In this document: one piece after another, positions 37,030 through 49,083 of the stretch
Numbering within the stretch: the first letter of the stretch is position 1
Layout: each line of letters starts with the position of its first letter
NCBI RefSeq assembly: GCF_964340395.1
Contig: NC_135554.1
Location: forward strand, 11,420,751-11,484,750
Length of the DNA stretch: 64,000 nucleotides
Reading direction: 5' to 3'
Source: Glandiceps talaboti
Taxonomy: Eukaryota > Hemichordata > Enteropneusta > Spengelidae
Translations under genes and position numbers: made by a program
Notes under the pieces: model-generated
Database searches by the model: none
What the model was told of the DNA's origin: nothing
Seen by the model: the letters and a program-made list of their open reading frames with translations, nothing else

Positions 37030-37340
37030 CAGAAGCCATAATTTATAGACCAATTTGCTATTTGACCTTGAATATGGAGGTCAAAGTCAAGGGTCAAGAT
37101 CCAAAAAGAAAGTGTTAGCTTATCTTTGGGTATAGACATTTATATGGAGTCTTTGTTTGTAAAAAGAAAACCAATTAGGGCAAAGTTCAATGTCTCATTA
37201 GAAAGCACATCACTTGAAATATTGGATTCAAAAAGCTGAGAAGATAGATAACCCACATTTAGCTATTTGACGCTGAAGAAGGCCTTCAAGGTCAAATGCC
37301 AAGATCTTAAAAGAAAGCTCATATTTGATAATATGGTTGT
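37030..37340 (+). repeat. Internally duplicated 'gaccttgaaggtcaaag' repeat
   Basis: Two units of roughly 200 bp share the order CTATTTGAC, AAGGTCAA, AAGATC..AAAAGAAAG and TAGACA. This is a diverged tandem repeat with no coding sense. Confidence 0.55.
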
Positions 37341-38651
37341 AGACACTTGAATGGTGTCACTACGTATTATACCTCCGAAGTTATGAAGCATACTGCCGAA
37401 TTTAGCATGTATGTGGCTGCGCCATTCGGCCATATTTGATTTAGTCGCAAAACAAAGTGACGTGCATACATGCATGTCTCACATAGTATGCTACCTTTGT
37501 GCCAGGGTTGACTGCAATCAGTTAGTGCATGCCAGAGATATGATTTGAGGGTGAGCGCATGGATTAACGCACGGGTGGACGGACGGACACAAGGAACCTA
37601 ACGTACAGACCGATAGGTGACTAAAAAGTGTGGTGGTAGCAAGGGACTTATCAACTAAATCCTACCAAGGAAAATTAAACCTATAATAATCCATTGCAAT
37701 ATAACTAATTATACAACCTTCACTCATCATGAAACGTATCACTATTGATAAATTCAATCATTTTGGTATTCGTATAACCACATGATCAATTATAAGTATA
37801 TATACATAATGATTACCAGAACATATTATTGTCTCTATCTACCCAGCGATGGTGGCGCAATTCGAGATCTCGAGCTCACTGGCCGCCCAGAATTAGTACA
37901 TTTGAAAAATAAATAAATTAAAAGCTCATGTGTAAGGTGCAGAACGCTTTAGCATGCATTAAGAGCATTTTCTAACCACTTGAAAACTTGGCGAGGGTAT
38001 CTTTTTTTCGGACAATTAACCTTTCCACCTGAAACATGTACACCAGTAAAACCGTACGTTAGTTGTCGTCCGCAGGTACAATTTATTGTTTTATTATTTT
38101 AACCCTGACTTTAAAGAGTCAATAATAATCCGTTCGTTGGGGTAATGTTATTTACTCTGTACAGTAAGTTCAGGGTTTATGGATTACAAAAATGTATAGC
38201 ACTAATGATTTGCTGCAATGCAGTCATGTTAGGTAAGAGTTGGCAGTTTGGAATCTGCAATTACCAGTTCAAGCCACTGCTGGCATATGTTTCTGAACGG
38301 CTCAATTCAGTCCGTGGGGTAAGATTGTTAGTGTACGGTGTCACAAAATTTTGAATTTATCAATAGTGATACGTTTCATTGTGAGTCTCCATTCTATATT
38401 AAATGGCCAATCTGATTAAATCAAATACAATCTGATGTAGTGTTTAATGCCCTTTTTTTTTACAGACATGTGTGTATAATTGTTCATTTGTGTCATTTCA
38501 TCAACAATATCATTCTAGAGGATGTTAAATTGATCAGCGTCTGACTATTCCCTCTTTGCGCGAGATTCATTACCGAATTTGAGCGTTTCAGATATAGATG
38601 GCGGGGACTAAGACAGCAGAGTGTAATACAAACATAAGGGGTGCGTTCAGG
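37341..38651. other. Intergenic, nothing recognised
   Basis: No supported gene, RNA or transposon. Confidence 0.5.
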
Positions 38652-38796
38652 ATAAAAACGATTTGCGAACCATTAGCTAGAATGTCCACGTCGCTGGCGC
38701 TGTACTATGCCAACGCTTGTAGTACACCAGATTCTGCACAGTTGTAGCGCACCGACGTGGACATTTTAGCTAACAGATCGCAAACCATTTTTATAT
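38652..38796. mobile_element. Foldback element with about 50-bp arms
   Basis: The left arm has TTTGCGAACCATTAGCTAG and AATGTCCACGTCG. The right arm carries the reverse complements CGACGTGGACATTTTAGCTA and GATCGCAAACCA. The spacer is about 45 bp. MITE-like, unclassified. Confidence 0.75.
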
Positions 38797-39283
38797 ATCA
38801 TGAGCTCGTCAACGTACATGTACATCGCGAATGGAAAGGTAACAAGAAAGAATCGAAGAAATGGCCATCTTATCGTGACGCATGCGCAGAATGAGCAAAC
38901 ATGGATTACGGTTTTACAAAAATCTCACCACGATACAGTGGGTGTACGTAGTGACACATACACATAATAGCAATACCATCTTGATCATAGCAATTTTCGC
39001 CTCTTTTCATCACTTGTCAGTGTACCTAGTGTAGTATGTCAGCCTGAATCTTAAAAACTGATACTGTGGAACTGATATATTGAAATGTAATCGATGTGAT
39101 TTTATTTACGAGTAATATGCCACTTGATCAATTCTTATTTGGGGGTTATCAGTCTGTGGTCACCCACTCTTTGACTACCTGGTCAGACTACCTGGCTATG
39201 CATAGCGTTTCGATTTACGTAAGTTTTGATAACTGCTCTTCGCAGTAGAAATAACAAATGTACACTACCAGATCAAAACAATT

Positions 39284-39346
39284 CTTTGTGTTTGTGTTTG
39301 TGTTTGTGTTTGTGTTTGTGTTTGTGTTTGTGTTTGTGTTTGTGTT

Positions 39347-39417
<71 letters not shown>

Positions 39418-39418
39418 A
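39284..39418. repeat. (TGTGTT)n-(TG)n-(TCTG)n compound microsatellite
   Basis: A hexanucleotide run, then pure TG, then TCTG units. Open frames are artefacts. Confidence 0.95.
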
Positions 39419-39651
39419 CATTTCTGAGCACATATGTGTAAGTAAATACGCAAGCTGTATCTGGAGGATCATATGCAATCTTATCGACTAATAAGCCCTA
39501 GGTGATACTACTCATTGTTGTCTGTACTGTCACACAAGGTACATCTTTACGTTCTCGGCCTAAAGTGAAACACCCCCGTTTCTCCATCTCACATCCATAT
39601 ATGCATTGAGATATGACCAACGAAGCTCGTGCAGCCCAGTAAAAGTCTCTA

Positions 39652-39653
39652 TC

Positions 39654-39722
<69 letters not shown>
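39652..39722. repeat. (CTGT)n microsatellite
   Basis: About 16 CTGT units. Confidence 0.95.
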
Positions 39723-41769
39723 TTATAACGTTACACAATGACGCAACACAGAAATTTTCTAGTGCTAATAATCAAACAGACATGGTCAATTAAAATAAAA
39801 GTTTGCCTTGGAATGGAATCATATGTACACAGATAATAACTAGGTCAGATAATGATACAACGGATTATATAATTTCCACCATAAATCATGATTTAAATTA
39901 GCAGATGAATATGGAAAGGATTTATATAAAATCAAACATATGTTATTTATTAGCACATACTATAAACCATGCAAATGTTGGCCATCACTTAAAATTTATT
40001 GTGTATTTTTTTACATGGAACGGCTGTTGCTCTCCGTCCCATATGATGGTATTGTTCTCACCTGTAAATGTAATTGAGAGGGTGGTTCTTCGGTACCGAT
40101 TTAATACATGTGATGCTACATTAGTCGGCTAAATGTGCCATGCATGATTCCCAATACTTCACATTTATGTTTTCGAACTTGAACTACAGGACAGTGCAGG
40201 TATGTTTTAAATAACTCTTAAGGCTCTTATGTAATATACATACCAGGATAAAGTAGACCGGTTTTGGAATTTACTATATATATATATAATCAGTATGGTG
40301 ATTTCGTTATTGTTCATAATGTTACTAATAATGACGTATGATTCTACCATAATGTATGCCTTGGGTGTTATTTCTCTGGCTTGTCAGCCTTCCAATTGCG
40401 TTACAATTCGGTTCAGTTCAGTTCAGTTTAGTTCTACTTTCCCCTTTACACAGTAACTAACATCACAGAATTAAAGTGAATTTCCAAGAAGCTTGCAGTA
40501 GTCATCTGATGAGATGTCAAGTTTATTGAGAACTGACTACAAGATTTTATGTTAGGCCTAGGGTGAACCGTCGAATTTCTCATGCATCAAATCTAATTGT
40601 ATTGAAGTCGACACAAGCCCCGGAATAAATACGACCTGGAATAAACGTCGAATCTAATTTGTAGAATTTAATACGACACAACGAACAGCTTAGAGGGTCT
40701 AGTGGCGTATGGCATGCTTAGGGGGTCAAATCAAATGACGGACCGGATCAGACGAGATTTTTGTTGAAATACAAAATCAACTAAGACAGTAATTTCACCA
40801 TGATAGTGTGCAATTTTAGCACTGAAAATACAGGTGAAGTTAATTCCAACAGGAGAACGGTGCACATGCTGATGAAGGTTGCCAACATACGCATGACAGG
40901 TGCATTGAATTGTGGTTATTTTGTATTGGATTCGACACGGCAAAAGTTTGACGCAATAAGCGAGTCGCACTTGTGTCGTTATTTTTTTTCGAAAGGCCAT
41001 GTGTAGTTTAAATGATAACATTTGCTAGACGAAATCTCCTGTAAAGCGAAGCCTCATGTACGTTTTACGAATATTATTAGATAACCTGATATTTTTATCA
41101 CTGGTCTCCTCGAGCTCCTCGAACACACTCCAAAGTTCACGACAGTTTCCACAACGTTGTGCGCGCTTTATCATGCGACCTACACCTTTTGTCTGAGTTC
41201 GTAGCAGAGATATTAACCCCCCTACAAATGTGTCTCCATGACAACTAGAGTAACTGACATTGAACATCGGCCTTTGGTGTTTGCTGTTTCACTGTAAGTT
41301 CACTTTGCGCTTTGAGCTTCTTCTGCGGAGAGTGTCATGGCGATAAGTGAACTTATGAAAATGGTCATTTAAAACAATGTGAAAATGAACGATATCATAA
41401 TCGTTCGATTATCCAAACTGTTGTTTATCTTTGACTGTAAACCCTTGACTTTTTTTCCATCACGACTAATTAGATAATAATTAGATAAGCACCGTTGTCC
41501 AATACCTGTAAGTGTATGACTTGAAGGCAAATAAGGTGGAATGAACTGAATAATGCAAATAATTGAAATATATATACATATGTTAATCTCCATGAAACAC
41601 TTATCGTGAACGTCTCGGCCATTTAATGACAATTTCACTCCTAAAACAATTAATGAAAAACTCTGTAATACTGTATTATCGTTGACAAATCCGTGAATGA
41701 ATGAATAATTTCACTTGATTGTACATGACTGAACTAAACCATAACACGAAGGAAGTTACAGTCCTCTTT

Positions 41770-41835
41770 AAGTCACCTATTCACCTGCTCAGTTTGATAC
41801 AGACACACAGAAACCAATAAGAAACTGTACAAACG
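41770..41835 (+). mobile_element. Left-end fragment of the inverted-terminal-repeat element
   Basis: CACAGAAACCAATAAGAAACTG matches the left terminal repeat of the copy at 34366 (GCAGAAACCAATAAGAAACTA). The rest of the element is missing. Confidence 0.6.
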
Positions 41836-42310
41836 AATAGTGAAGTTATTAAATTAAAATGTGACGTTTTTAATCGGTGGAAAAAATAGAAACAAAATCG
41901 CTGGTGAGATCAAAGACGTTGGGATACGTTTATAAAACTAGAAATTAAAAAAAAACGAGCAGCAGTAGGGTCAAAATCCAACAACCTGCTGTTTAAAGCA
42001 TAATTACGTCCCTGTCCTTGCAACAAGGAATAAACATCGCAATACTAGTCGTGTACACCAAGTAGTAACCAAATAACAAATACGGCGCTTTTTGTAGTTA
42101 AATGGTTACCATATTAAACTGAAATCACATTTGTTATATTTAAGTCTAGCAACTACTAATTAAACTGATAATCCCGTACGTGCTCTATATCTACTTATCA
42201 CTGTCTGACGACAAATTATGTCAACAGAGGTGGACAAAGGAGCGTCACAGCAACACCAGTTCCTGCTAAGGCGAGGAGGTGATGGTACTAACTGGAACTC
42301 ACTGGTGCTA

Positions 42311-42660
42311 TTCACTCCTACACTAAGTCGTGTAATACAATGAGTTACGTGTTGTATCGGTATTTTTTGACGTCTCGTAAATTATTACATTTGACCAATC
42401 AAACGTTAAGATCTATGTCATGAATATGCAGTTGCCTTGGGGATGAATACACATATGTCGATCGGCTTCCAGTGTAGTTGCAAACTTATAGATGCTGTGA
42501 CTTCGGGGCTGCTGACATAACCAATTGATCGACCTTTGAAACTAAAGATATCACAAAAGTGAGTAGTATTTACTATTCTAGCCACTTCGATGTGGAAATT
42601 CACTACGATTCATTTAGGATTTTGTGTTTCATGATTTATTTTGACAGCAGAGAAAAATTG
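42311..42660 (+). promoter_or_regulatory. Candidate promoter and first noncoding exon, right copy
   Basis: CCAAT box at 42395-42399 in TTGACCAATCAAA, conserved GTTGTATCGGTATTTTTTGACG, TAGTTGCAAACTT and ACTTCGGGG, a donor-like AAGTGAGTAG at 42557-42566, and TTTTGACAG near 42645. It lies about 14 kb upstream of K2P-2 coding exon 1 on the same strand, whose own upstream acceptor implies a distant 5' exon. Confidence 0.4.
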
Positions 42661-43069
42661 CATCCGTTCATTGAACTCCTTCTAGAGTAAAAGTTTCGTA
42701 TACGGTATAAGCTAACTTTGATATGTATATCTACAACAGTTCGCAATAAACGTGCGTACACAATTTAGTTGATGTAAAATATATAGTTTGTCTTGTCAAT
42801 GCTCATCTCAACATTTCAGATGTGTTCGCCTGGTTTTAATTCGTGTGGCAACGGCACTTGTGATTATGGTAAGAAACAACACCCAATACTATACATCTTT
42901 ATTCCATCGAGTTGCCCATGTAAAGCTTAGTCCTGTTTGTGCCTGCTTCTGAAAATGTCTTTTCTTGTTCAGGGCCTAGGGACATTGTCAGAACTGACTC
43001 TCGTACACCGTTTGCAAGCAGGACTATGTAAAGCTGTTCGTGTACCTATAGGTAGCAAAACAAATAATA

Positions 43070-43175
43070 AAACAAACAAACAAACAAACAGACATACAAA
43101 CAAACAAACAAACAAACAAACAAACGAACGAACGAACGAACAAACAAACAAACAAACAAACAAACAAACAAACAA
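43070..43175. repeat. (CAAA)n microsatellite with (CGAA)n core
   Basis: CAAA units surround four CGAA units. Confidence 0.95.
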
Positions 43176-44105
43176 AATCTTGGTCAGCTGAGGGAAAGAT
43201 TTGACGTGGGACGGTATCGTCAAATTAATATAGAAAATGTACATTCTGATGTATTCGGGTCAACAGTACCTGAGATAGAAACTTCGGCCTTTGTCAGATC
43301 TCTACACGCGACCATGTTAATTTATCACACTTAAAAAGGGGTATGAATTTAAAAAAAAAACGTATTAAAGGGGTACAAGCTGAGTTTATAGGTGTATTTT
43401 TTGTTGCATATTAAAAAGCTACTCGCACTTACAGAAGCATACACTCAACCAATATCACTTCAAATTGACTGAACTCAAACCTGGAGTATTAAGATATCAC
43501 TTATCATAGTGATCCGATGACGTAATTTAGTATACGTATGCAAATGTTGAAGTAATCCCTACTATAGAATCAAGTGTTCTAATAACGCAAGAAGACAATT
43601 TGCAATTATCGTAGAAGGCAAGCAGTGACATTAATAGTTTAATTGAACTGTTTACTATTTTCCCTTTAGTAAAAAGCTTATAAACTTAGTCTGTGACACT
43701 AGATTGGTATTTATTTAGATTTTTTAATTGATAAAGCATCTCCTACTGTGTATTTTCTCATGAGTAAAACAATTTTATAATTTTAACTCATGTCATTCGT
43801 CTTTTCCTGAGTATAGACTCTTTGCTAACGTCCAGGGCTAAAGTAAATGTTAAACAAGCGAATGAATCTTGTATCCTAAATACAACGACGGCACTCGAGA
43901 TTTCGCTTTACTAAGATAGATACATGACTAACTATTGTTGCGACATGAAGATATTGAATGGACATTGGTTAAATTATACCTTCATTAGGATGGCGCTTGT
44001 GATATATAGCTAGTTTGTTTTTAAGTGGCCACTAGTTTTGATGGTTATTATATCCGCACAACAGGAGCACTATAGCCTACCAGTAGGCTTGAAGGACTAC
44101 ATTTT
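43176..44105. other. Intergenic, nothing recognised
   Basis: Contains the phrase GGGGTACAAGCTGAGTTTAT near 43370. Similar wording occurs near 50015 (GGCACAAGCTGAGTTTTAT) and 62735 (GGGACATGAGCTGAAACC), possibly one end of a dispersed repeat. Confidence 0.4.
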
Positions 44106-44299
44106 AAACACATATTGCCTGGCCATGAGGGCTATAGCACCCGTTTATTACACCCGAGGGACTGTGAGTTACCAGAATCACATGCTATTTCCTGAGGCCG
44201 AAGGCCGAGGGAAATAGCATGTGATTCTGGTAACTCACAGTCAAGAGGGGGTAATGAACGGGTGCTATAGCCCGAATATAGGCCAGGCAATATGTGTTT
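44106..44299. mobile_element. Near-perfect 194-bp hairpin
   Basis: Arms of about 87-91 bp flank a 16-bp loop (44193-44208). Ends read AAACACATATTGCCTGGCC and its exact complement. Inner parts (CTATAGCACCCGTT and GTGAGTTACCAGAATCACATG) are also mirrored. The low divergence of the arms suggests recent origin or gene conversion between arms. Confidence 0.85.
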
Positions 44300-44512
44300 T
44301 ATAATATACCTCATGCTGTGAACTCGCGGTGGCAGACGACATCATCAGAAGCTGCCATTTTAACCTGCTGTGAACTCACGGTGGTCACGTGACCATGTAA
44401 TAGTTGATGGAACTATTTCCCTAGGGAAATAGTCATTCTATTTTCATATCACGTGACTGATTCTAGCGAATCATGGCACAGCATTTTCACTAGGCATATT
44501 ATAAACTACACT
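44300..44512. mobile_element. Second inverted-repeat unit centred on a 22-bp palindrome
   Basis: A perfect 22-bp palindrome centred on CCTAGG lies at 44412-44433. Outer ends share TATAATATACCT / AGGCATATTATA in inverted orientation. It directly continues the preceding hairpin, so both may be one composite foldback element. Confidence 0.6.
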
Positions 44513-44949
44513 ATTCCACTCTCGTAACTGACATTTTTGATTTTTTCAATTTTCTTTATGGGCATCCTTTCAAAACTGCTATGACACCACGCCATACACA
44601 TAACATGTTCAAAACATTAGCGTAAAAATTTGAATATAATTTGACGTATGCGTGTGGGTTGACGGGTATTATTTACATAAATATACTGACCATTCATCGT
44701 CTATGTTGGAACGTCATTCGAGAAAAAATTGGAAATCGGAGTCAGGGTAGACTTAACAATATAACAGCCGTGGATGACTGTATTAACTAGCTGTTTGCAG
44801 AAATATCATTGTAACAGTAATAAGGGTCTCTCCAGAGTGTTTGCTACAACATCGTGGATGAGTCCATCCCCGAAGCAGTGAAGAGACACTTGCTCAACCC
44901 CCTGCTTCCAGCACTACAAGCACACCAACCTTCTGCCTCACCTTGAAAA

Positions 44950-46280
44950 ATGGAGAAAAAGCGGAAGGCCATTCTGGAGGAGTTTGACCCCTTACCTACT
45001 CTAAAAATAAGGACAGTTGGGGACTACCAGAAGGAGGGCCTTGAACTTTTTAAGCAAGAACGAGAGGACCCCACCTTCAGGCAAACCCCTTGGATAACCG
45101 GACCGAGCTTTCTCAGAGGGTGGCAGATGGATATTCCTGTGGGGCACAAACCCAGTGCAGACCCTCGAGCCTTCTTAGAAGGTGTACACTCCCTAATCCA
45201 CCATAAACTGGCAGAATGCATCCAAAACCTCAGAGCGATAAAGTGCCAGCTGGCTCGCAAGATACAGCTGTGGAAAGACAACCCTAATGGCACTGAAGAA
45301 TTTACCGACCCAGTACTTCGCCATAAGCATGAGACCATCTTGAAGGTTCATGAGGTTGATGGATGCTTGAAAAAAAAAACATTCCCACATATCCATGAGA
45401 CCCTAGAGAAATGGACACAGAGAGGGTCAGGGTGGGTGGTTAACAAAGTTGAAACCCTCTGGTTGGGCATCGCCCATTATCAGCCACTTTGAGGAGGTTT
45501 TAACATTCCACCTACCAATCAACAGCCCTTGGAATCAAGAAAGCTGTGATCAATGTCAAGAACAATAGTGACCATTGATGGGCTCTCTGGTCTGCTCTGT
45601 TCCCTGTAGGGGATCATGTGGATAGACCAACTAAATATCCCATACATGATGGTCTGAACTTTACAGGGATCGAGGCACCAACACCCATATCTCAGACAAA
45701 GAAAGTGGAAAAGCAAAACAACCTGGCCCTTAATGTGTTCGGTTGGGATAAGGGGTGTAATAGTTCACAAGTTCAGCAAACAGTGCGAGGCCATGTCACG
45801 AGAAAGGAGACATATTTCACTACACCTGGGTGACAAACCTAAATCAGTCGCTTTTTAATCAGAGCAAGCATAAAAGGTGCAAATACCATGGTTACTCCAG
45901 AGAAAACCTGCTGAAGGCTCATAAGCCAGAGTGCCAAGGCATAGGTCAAACAGCAGTAAGGTGGAGATGCCAGAGGAGGGTAAAAACTAGCTATCCTTCC
46001 AGAACTGGCACAAGCAGCTCCCAGCCCCTATCTAATATATGCTGACCCTGAGACACTCATCTCCAAGATTGGTGGGCCTGCGTTTGACCCTATTAAAAAG
46101 CAACACCCAGAAGACTCTGCAACACATGAGGTCTGTGGGTATGGGTATATATTGGTCAGCTGTGATGACCATACTGAGGCCCCAGTTGTTTTACAGAGGG
46201 CACAATGCAGCAGAACCTCTCCTAAAACACTCCAGGAAGAGGAAAAGAAAATTAAGACAGTTATGGCTATATATATTTAG
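44950..46280 (+). pseudogene. Decayed virus-like family B DNA polymerase, N-terminal part
   Basis: An open frame at 44950-45492 starts MEKKRKAILEEFDPLPTLK and is followed by pieces in shifting frames (45528-45780, 45830-45960, 46020-46280). Together these resemble the N-terminal region of protein-primed type B DNA polymerases carried by Polinton/Maverick and adintovirus-like elements of animals. Just upstream of the last piece is a Cys-poor remnant of a zinc-finger-like segment (HGYSRENLLKAHKPEC). The last piece contains YLIYADPETL, which fits the exonuclease I D-x-E motif. In-frame stops and several frameshifts separate the pieces. The polymerase palm and all other genes of such an element are missing. 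It is an inactive relic. Codon use and higher GC than the surroundings support a foreign origin. The family call rests on recognition of the overall pattern and needs a profile search. Confidence 0.65.
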
Positions 46281-48972
46281 CATCGTCATAAAATCATTAC
46301 AGGCCTTTTTACGGCACTGAATGTTTTTGGTGCATCAGCAGTAATATATGCTCTGGTCATGACGATAGTTACATTATCCACAATGTTGAAACGACAGTGA
46401 ACTGAACAATGTACACTTATTCAGATAAAAAATATCGACAGAGATTTATAAATACATGTATGTTTTTTTAATCCTACATTGGACAATCGTAGTAGTCCAA
46501 TTACAAATTACAATGTATGAGATACTTACGTTAAACTTTACCGGACACTCAATTGCATGTACCTCTAACAGTATGCACATAAGGTATATATCAATTTAGA
46601 CTTTAGTCGACGAGATTTTTTCTTCTTTATTTTTTCTTAAAAAAACACCACTGTAATCTCGAGTGCGCATGATAAACAGAGTGAGTGATGTATAAAACAG
46701 GCTAGTCGGGTTAACGCGAAAGCAGAGGACTACTAATGATTGGGAAAGGGGGAATGAAAATAATGTGAAATATAAGGCAACATATTCCGTACATGAACTC
46801 AAAGCCAATTCCAAACTCAAGACAATTATGAAACTAACAAATTATGTAAAATAATGATCTCCGAAGAGACTGATACAGGTAGGTACCATGACCAGTCTAG
46901 TACTAATTGCAATATGTCAACAAGTTTTGGTATCTTAATAGCTCACTTTTTCGTGGATGTTATCGCTTTTGAGAAGATTTATCAAGTTAATGGGTTCAGA
47001 GGAATTCTGTAAACGAGTACGGTGTAAAGTTATTCTACAAAATATCGTCTTAGGCACTATTTACATTTTATGACAAAAATACTAAGACCGCTAATATTGT
47101 TACTTTTTACATGGCGCTTTTATTTTTAACTTAGTACCCCTCCACTACCGGGCCTTTCATACGTCATCAACTCCGATCCCTGAGGAGCATACAGCCCATA
47201 ACAGCCTTTATGATTCACGTGTCCAACCAACTGGCAGATTTATGCTCTTCATTAATTACATGCTGGTTCAGACATAACATTATGTTTAATAGAGTCGCCA
47301 TTTAAAAAAGAATTGTGGAGAGGGCGTTTAGCTGTTTTTACGATGGTGTGGGATATCTGCCCTCCCTTCCTCCCACTATGTTTCAACTTGCCCACCAGCC
47401 CACTGCCCACCCAATATTGTGAATGATTTACCCACTCCACACCTGGAAATCGTGAACCACTTGACTGTTTATGACATAATCTCAATTAACTACATGCCGT
47501 TGCCAGGAAATTCATTCATTTGAAAAAACAAGTAAAAATAATAAATTAGTACTTTATTTTGAAATGTCAGGTGTGGTCTAGAGCTTACCTTTTATTTCTT
47601 TGTAGGGGAAAGGTTATAGACAAACATGTCCTCTCCAAGTTTTTAAGAAAATTGTCGAAAAGCTTCTCATCATGTACGACAGATTTAAAGTGTTCATAAA
47701 ACATGCCAGTTTAATGGATGTACAAGCATGAAGTTTTTTGTTGGCAGAAAGGTCATCGAAAAAGATGCCCTCTCCACTTTTTCAGGCAGTGATGATAAGA
47801 CAAGAAATTTTAGATAAACTGTGCACTTCTAGATTGAGTAGTAACTTGAACTGCGCCGCCATCGGTAGAAAGATAAAGATCTGACGGTAATTTATAGGGG
47901 CCGCTCAGTTCCGAGTAACCGGTTGTCGAGGGGAAGGGATGGGGGTGTGGTCATTTTGGAAAACACCTCTTACATAAAGTGGGGGCTTTTCGCTAATCGA
48001 GTTTGGCTCCTTCTCAAATTCGGTATGCAATGACAATGTGAAGGACTAAATGTGTTGGAAATACATTACTTATACAACAGTTACTACAGAGTTAAATGAC
48101 GGTGAGAGGAGAAAGAGTGCGAGAAATTAAAGTCATCTGTCTACATATCATAAATAAGGTTTTGCTTTCAAGCTTTCCTAAAAAAAAAGATATTATATTA
48201 ATTTGTAAGCTGGAAACCAGGAAAACGTTTGTACTTTCCACTATACCAACAATTCATTCTGACGTACACAATGTGTGCCCTTCTCCCACTAGTATCCGAC
48301 AAAATCAGGTCTTCCCCGCCGCAATTCTTCGTTATTTGCTACAGTCCCGCTACCGATCGAAAACAATGCCCGTCCATTGAAGAATTGCGTAAGAACAGCT
48401 TTTGCAAGAACAGCTTCCTTGACTGCACCTAAATACAATCTTCTAACATATACATGGGTGTGCACTTTGTCACGTTGTTACGTACCGTGTGTAATATGGG
48501 CAAGGGTTTATCATGACGTCACATCTGCCACTGACTCATTGGTAAGATAATGTGGTGGTTGTCGAATCATGGGTGTGGTGACAAGGCAGAATTTGACGAA
48601 GCCTTGTTTATATATAAGTTCTGGGCGTGTGTCAAAAGAAACAAGTACGAGCGGAACACACATTTTCATCTGTCAGTCTTGGGGTAATGTTCACTTTATG
48701 AGTCGGTTGTATTGTGAAAAGCTATCAGGAAACCATATTTACGAAGTAAAAAACACCCAGCAGTTCGCGAAGCCTCCAAAATCTGGACATTACTGTATAT
48801 TTCTTACTTGAAATTCGGACTCTGTATCTCAAATCAAGTACTGCAGATAACCCAGTTTGCTGTTTTGCAGTATTGTTCATTTATCAGTGTAAATATTAAA
48901 TGACATTCCAGTGCGCATGGCAAATTATTAATAACACGATTTTAGCATGATGGTATGGCCTTGATTTACCAC
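46281..48972. other. Intergenic, nothing recognised
   Basis: No continuation of the polymerase-like sequence and no terminal repeats of a large DNA element were seen. Confidence 0.5.
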
Positions 48973-49030
48973 CACCACAACCAACACCATCACCCCCACC
49001 ACCACCCCCACCACCACCACCACCACCACC

Positions 49031-49083
<53 letters not shown>
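48973..49083. repeat. (CAC)n-(CAA)n compound microsatellite
   Basis: An interrupted CAC/CACC run followed by CAA triplets. The histidine/glutamine frame is an artefact. Confidence 0.95.

Larger units (their letters stand above)
39840..42660 (+). repeat. Diverged tandem segmental duplication, right copy
   Basis: Counterpart of 31815-36000. It contains ACTATAAACCATGCAAATGTTGG (compare ATATAAACCATGCCAATGTTGG on the left), ATACCTGTAAGTGTATGACT near 41500, CTGTCCTTGCAACAAGGA near 42010 and the CCAAT block at 42311. It is about 1.3 kb shorter than the left copy because it lacks the repeats inserted there. Confidence 0.75.

Noticed and set aside
40731-41638. Overlapping open frames of 80-96 codons on the minus strand
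   Set aside because: No recognisable domains. They lie within the diverged segmental duplication, whose other copy does not keep them open.
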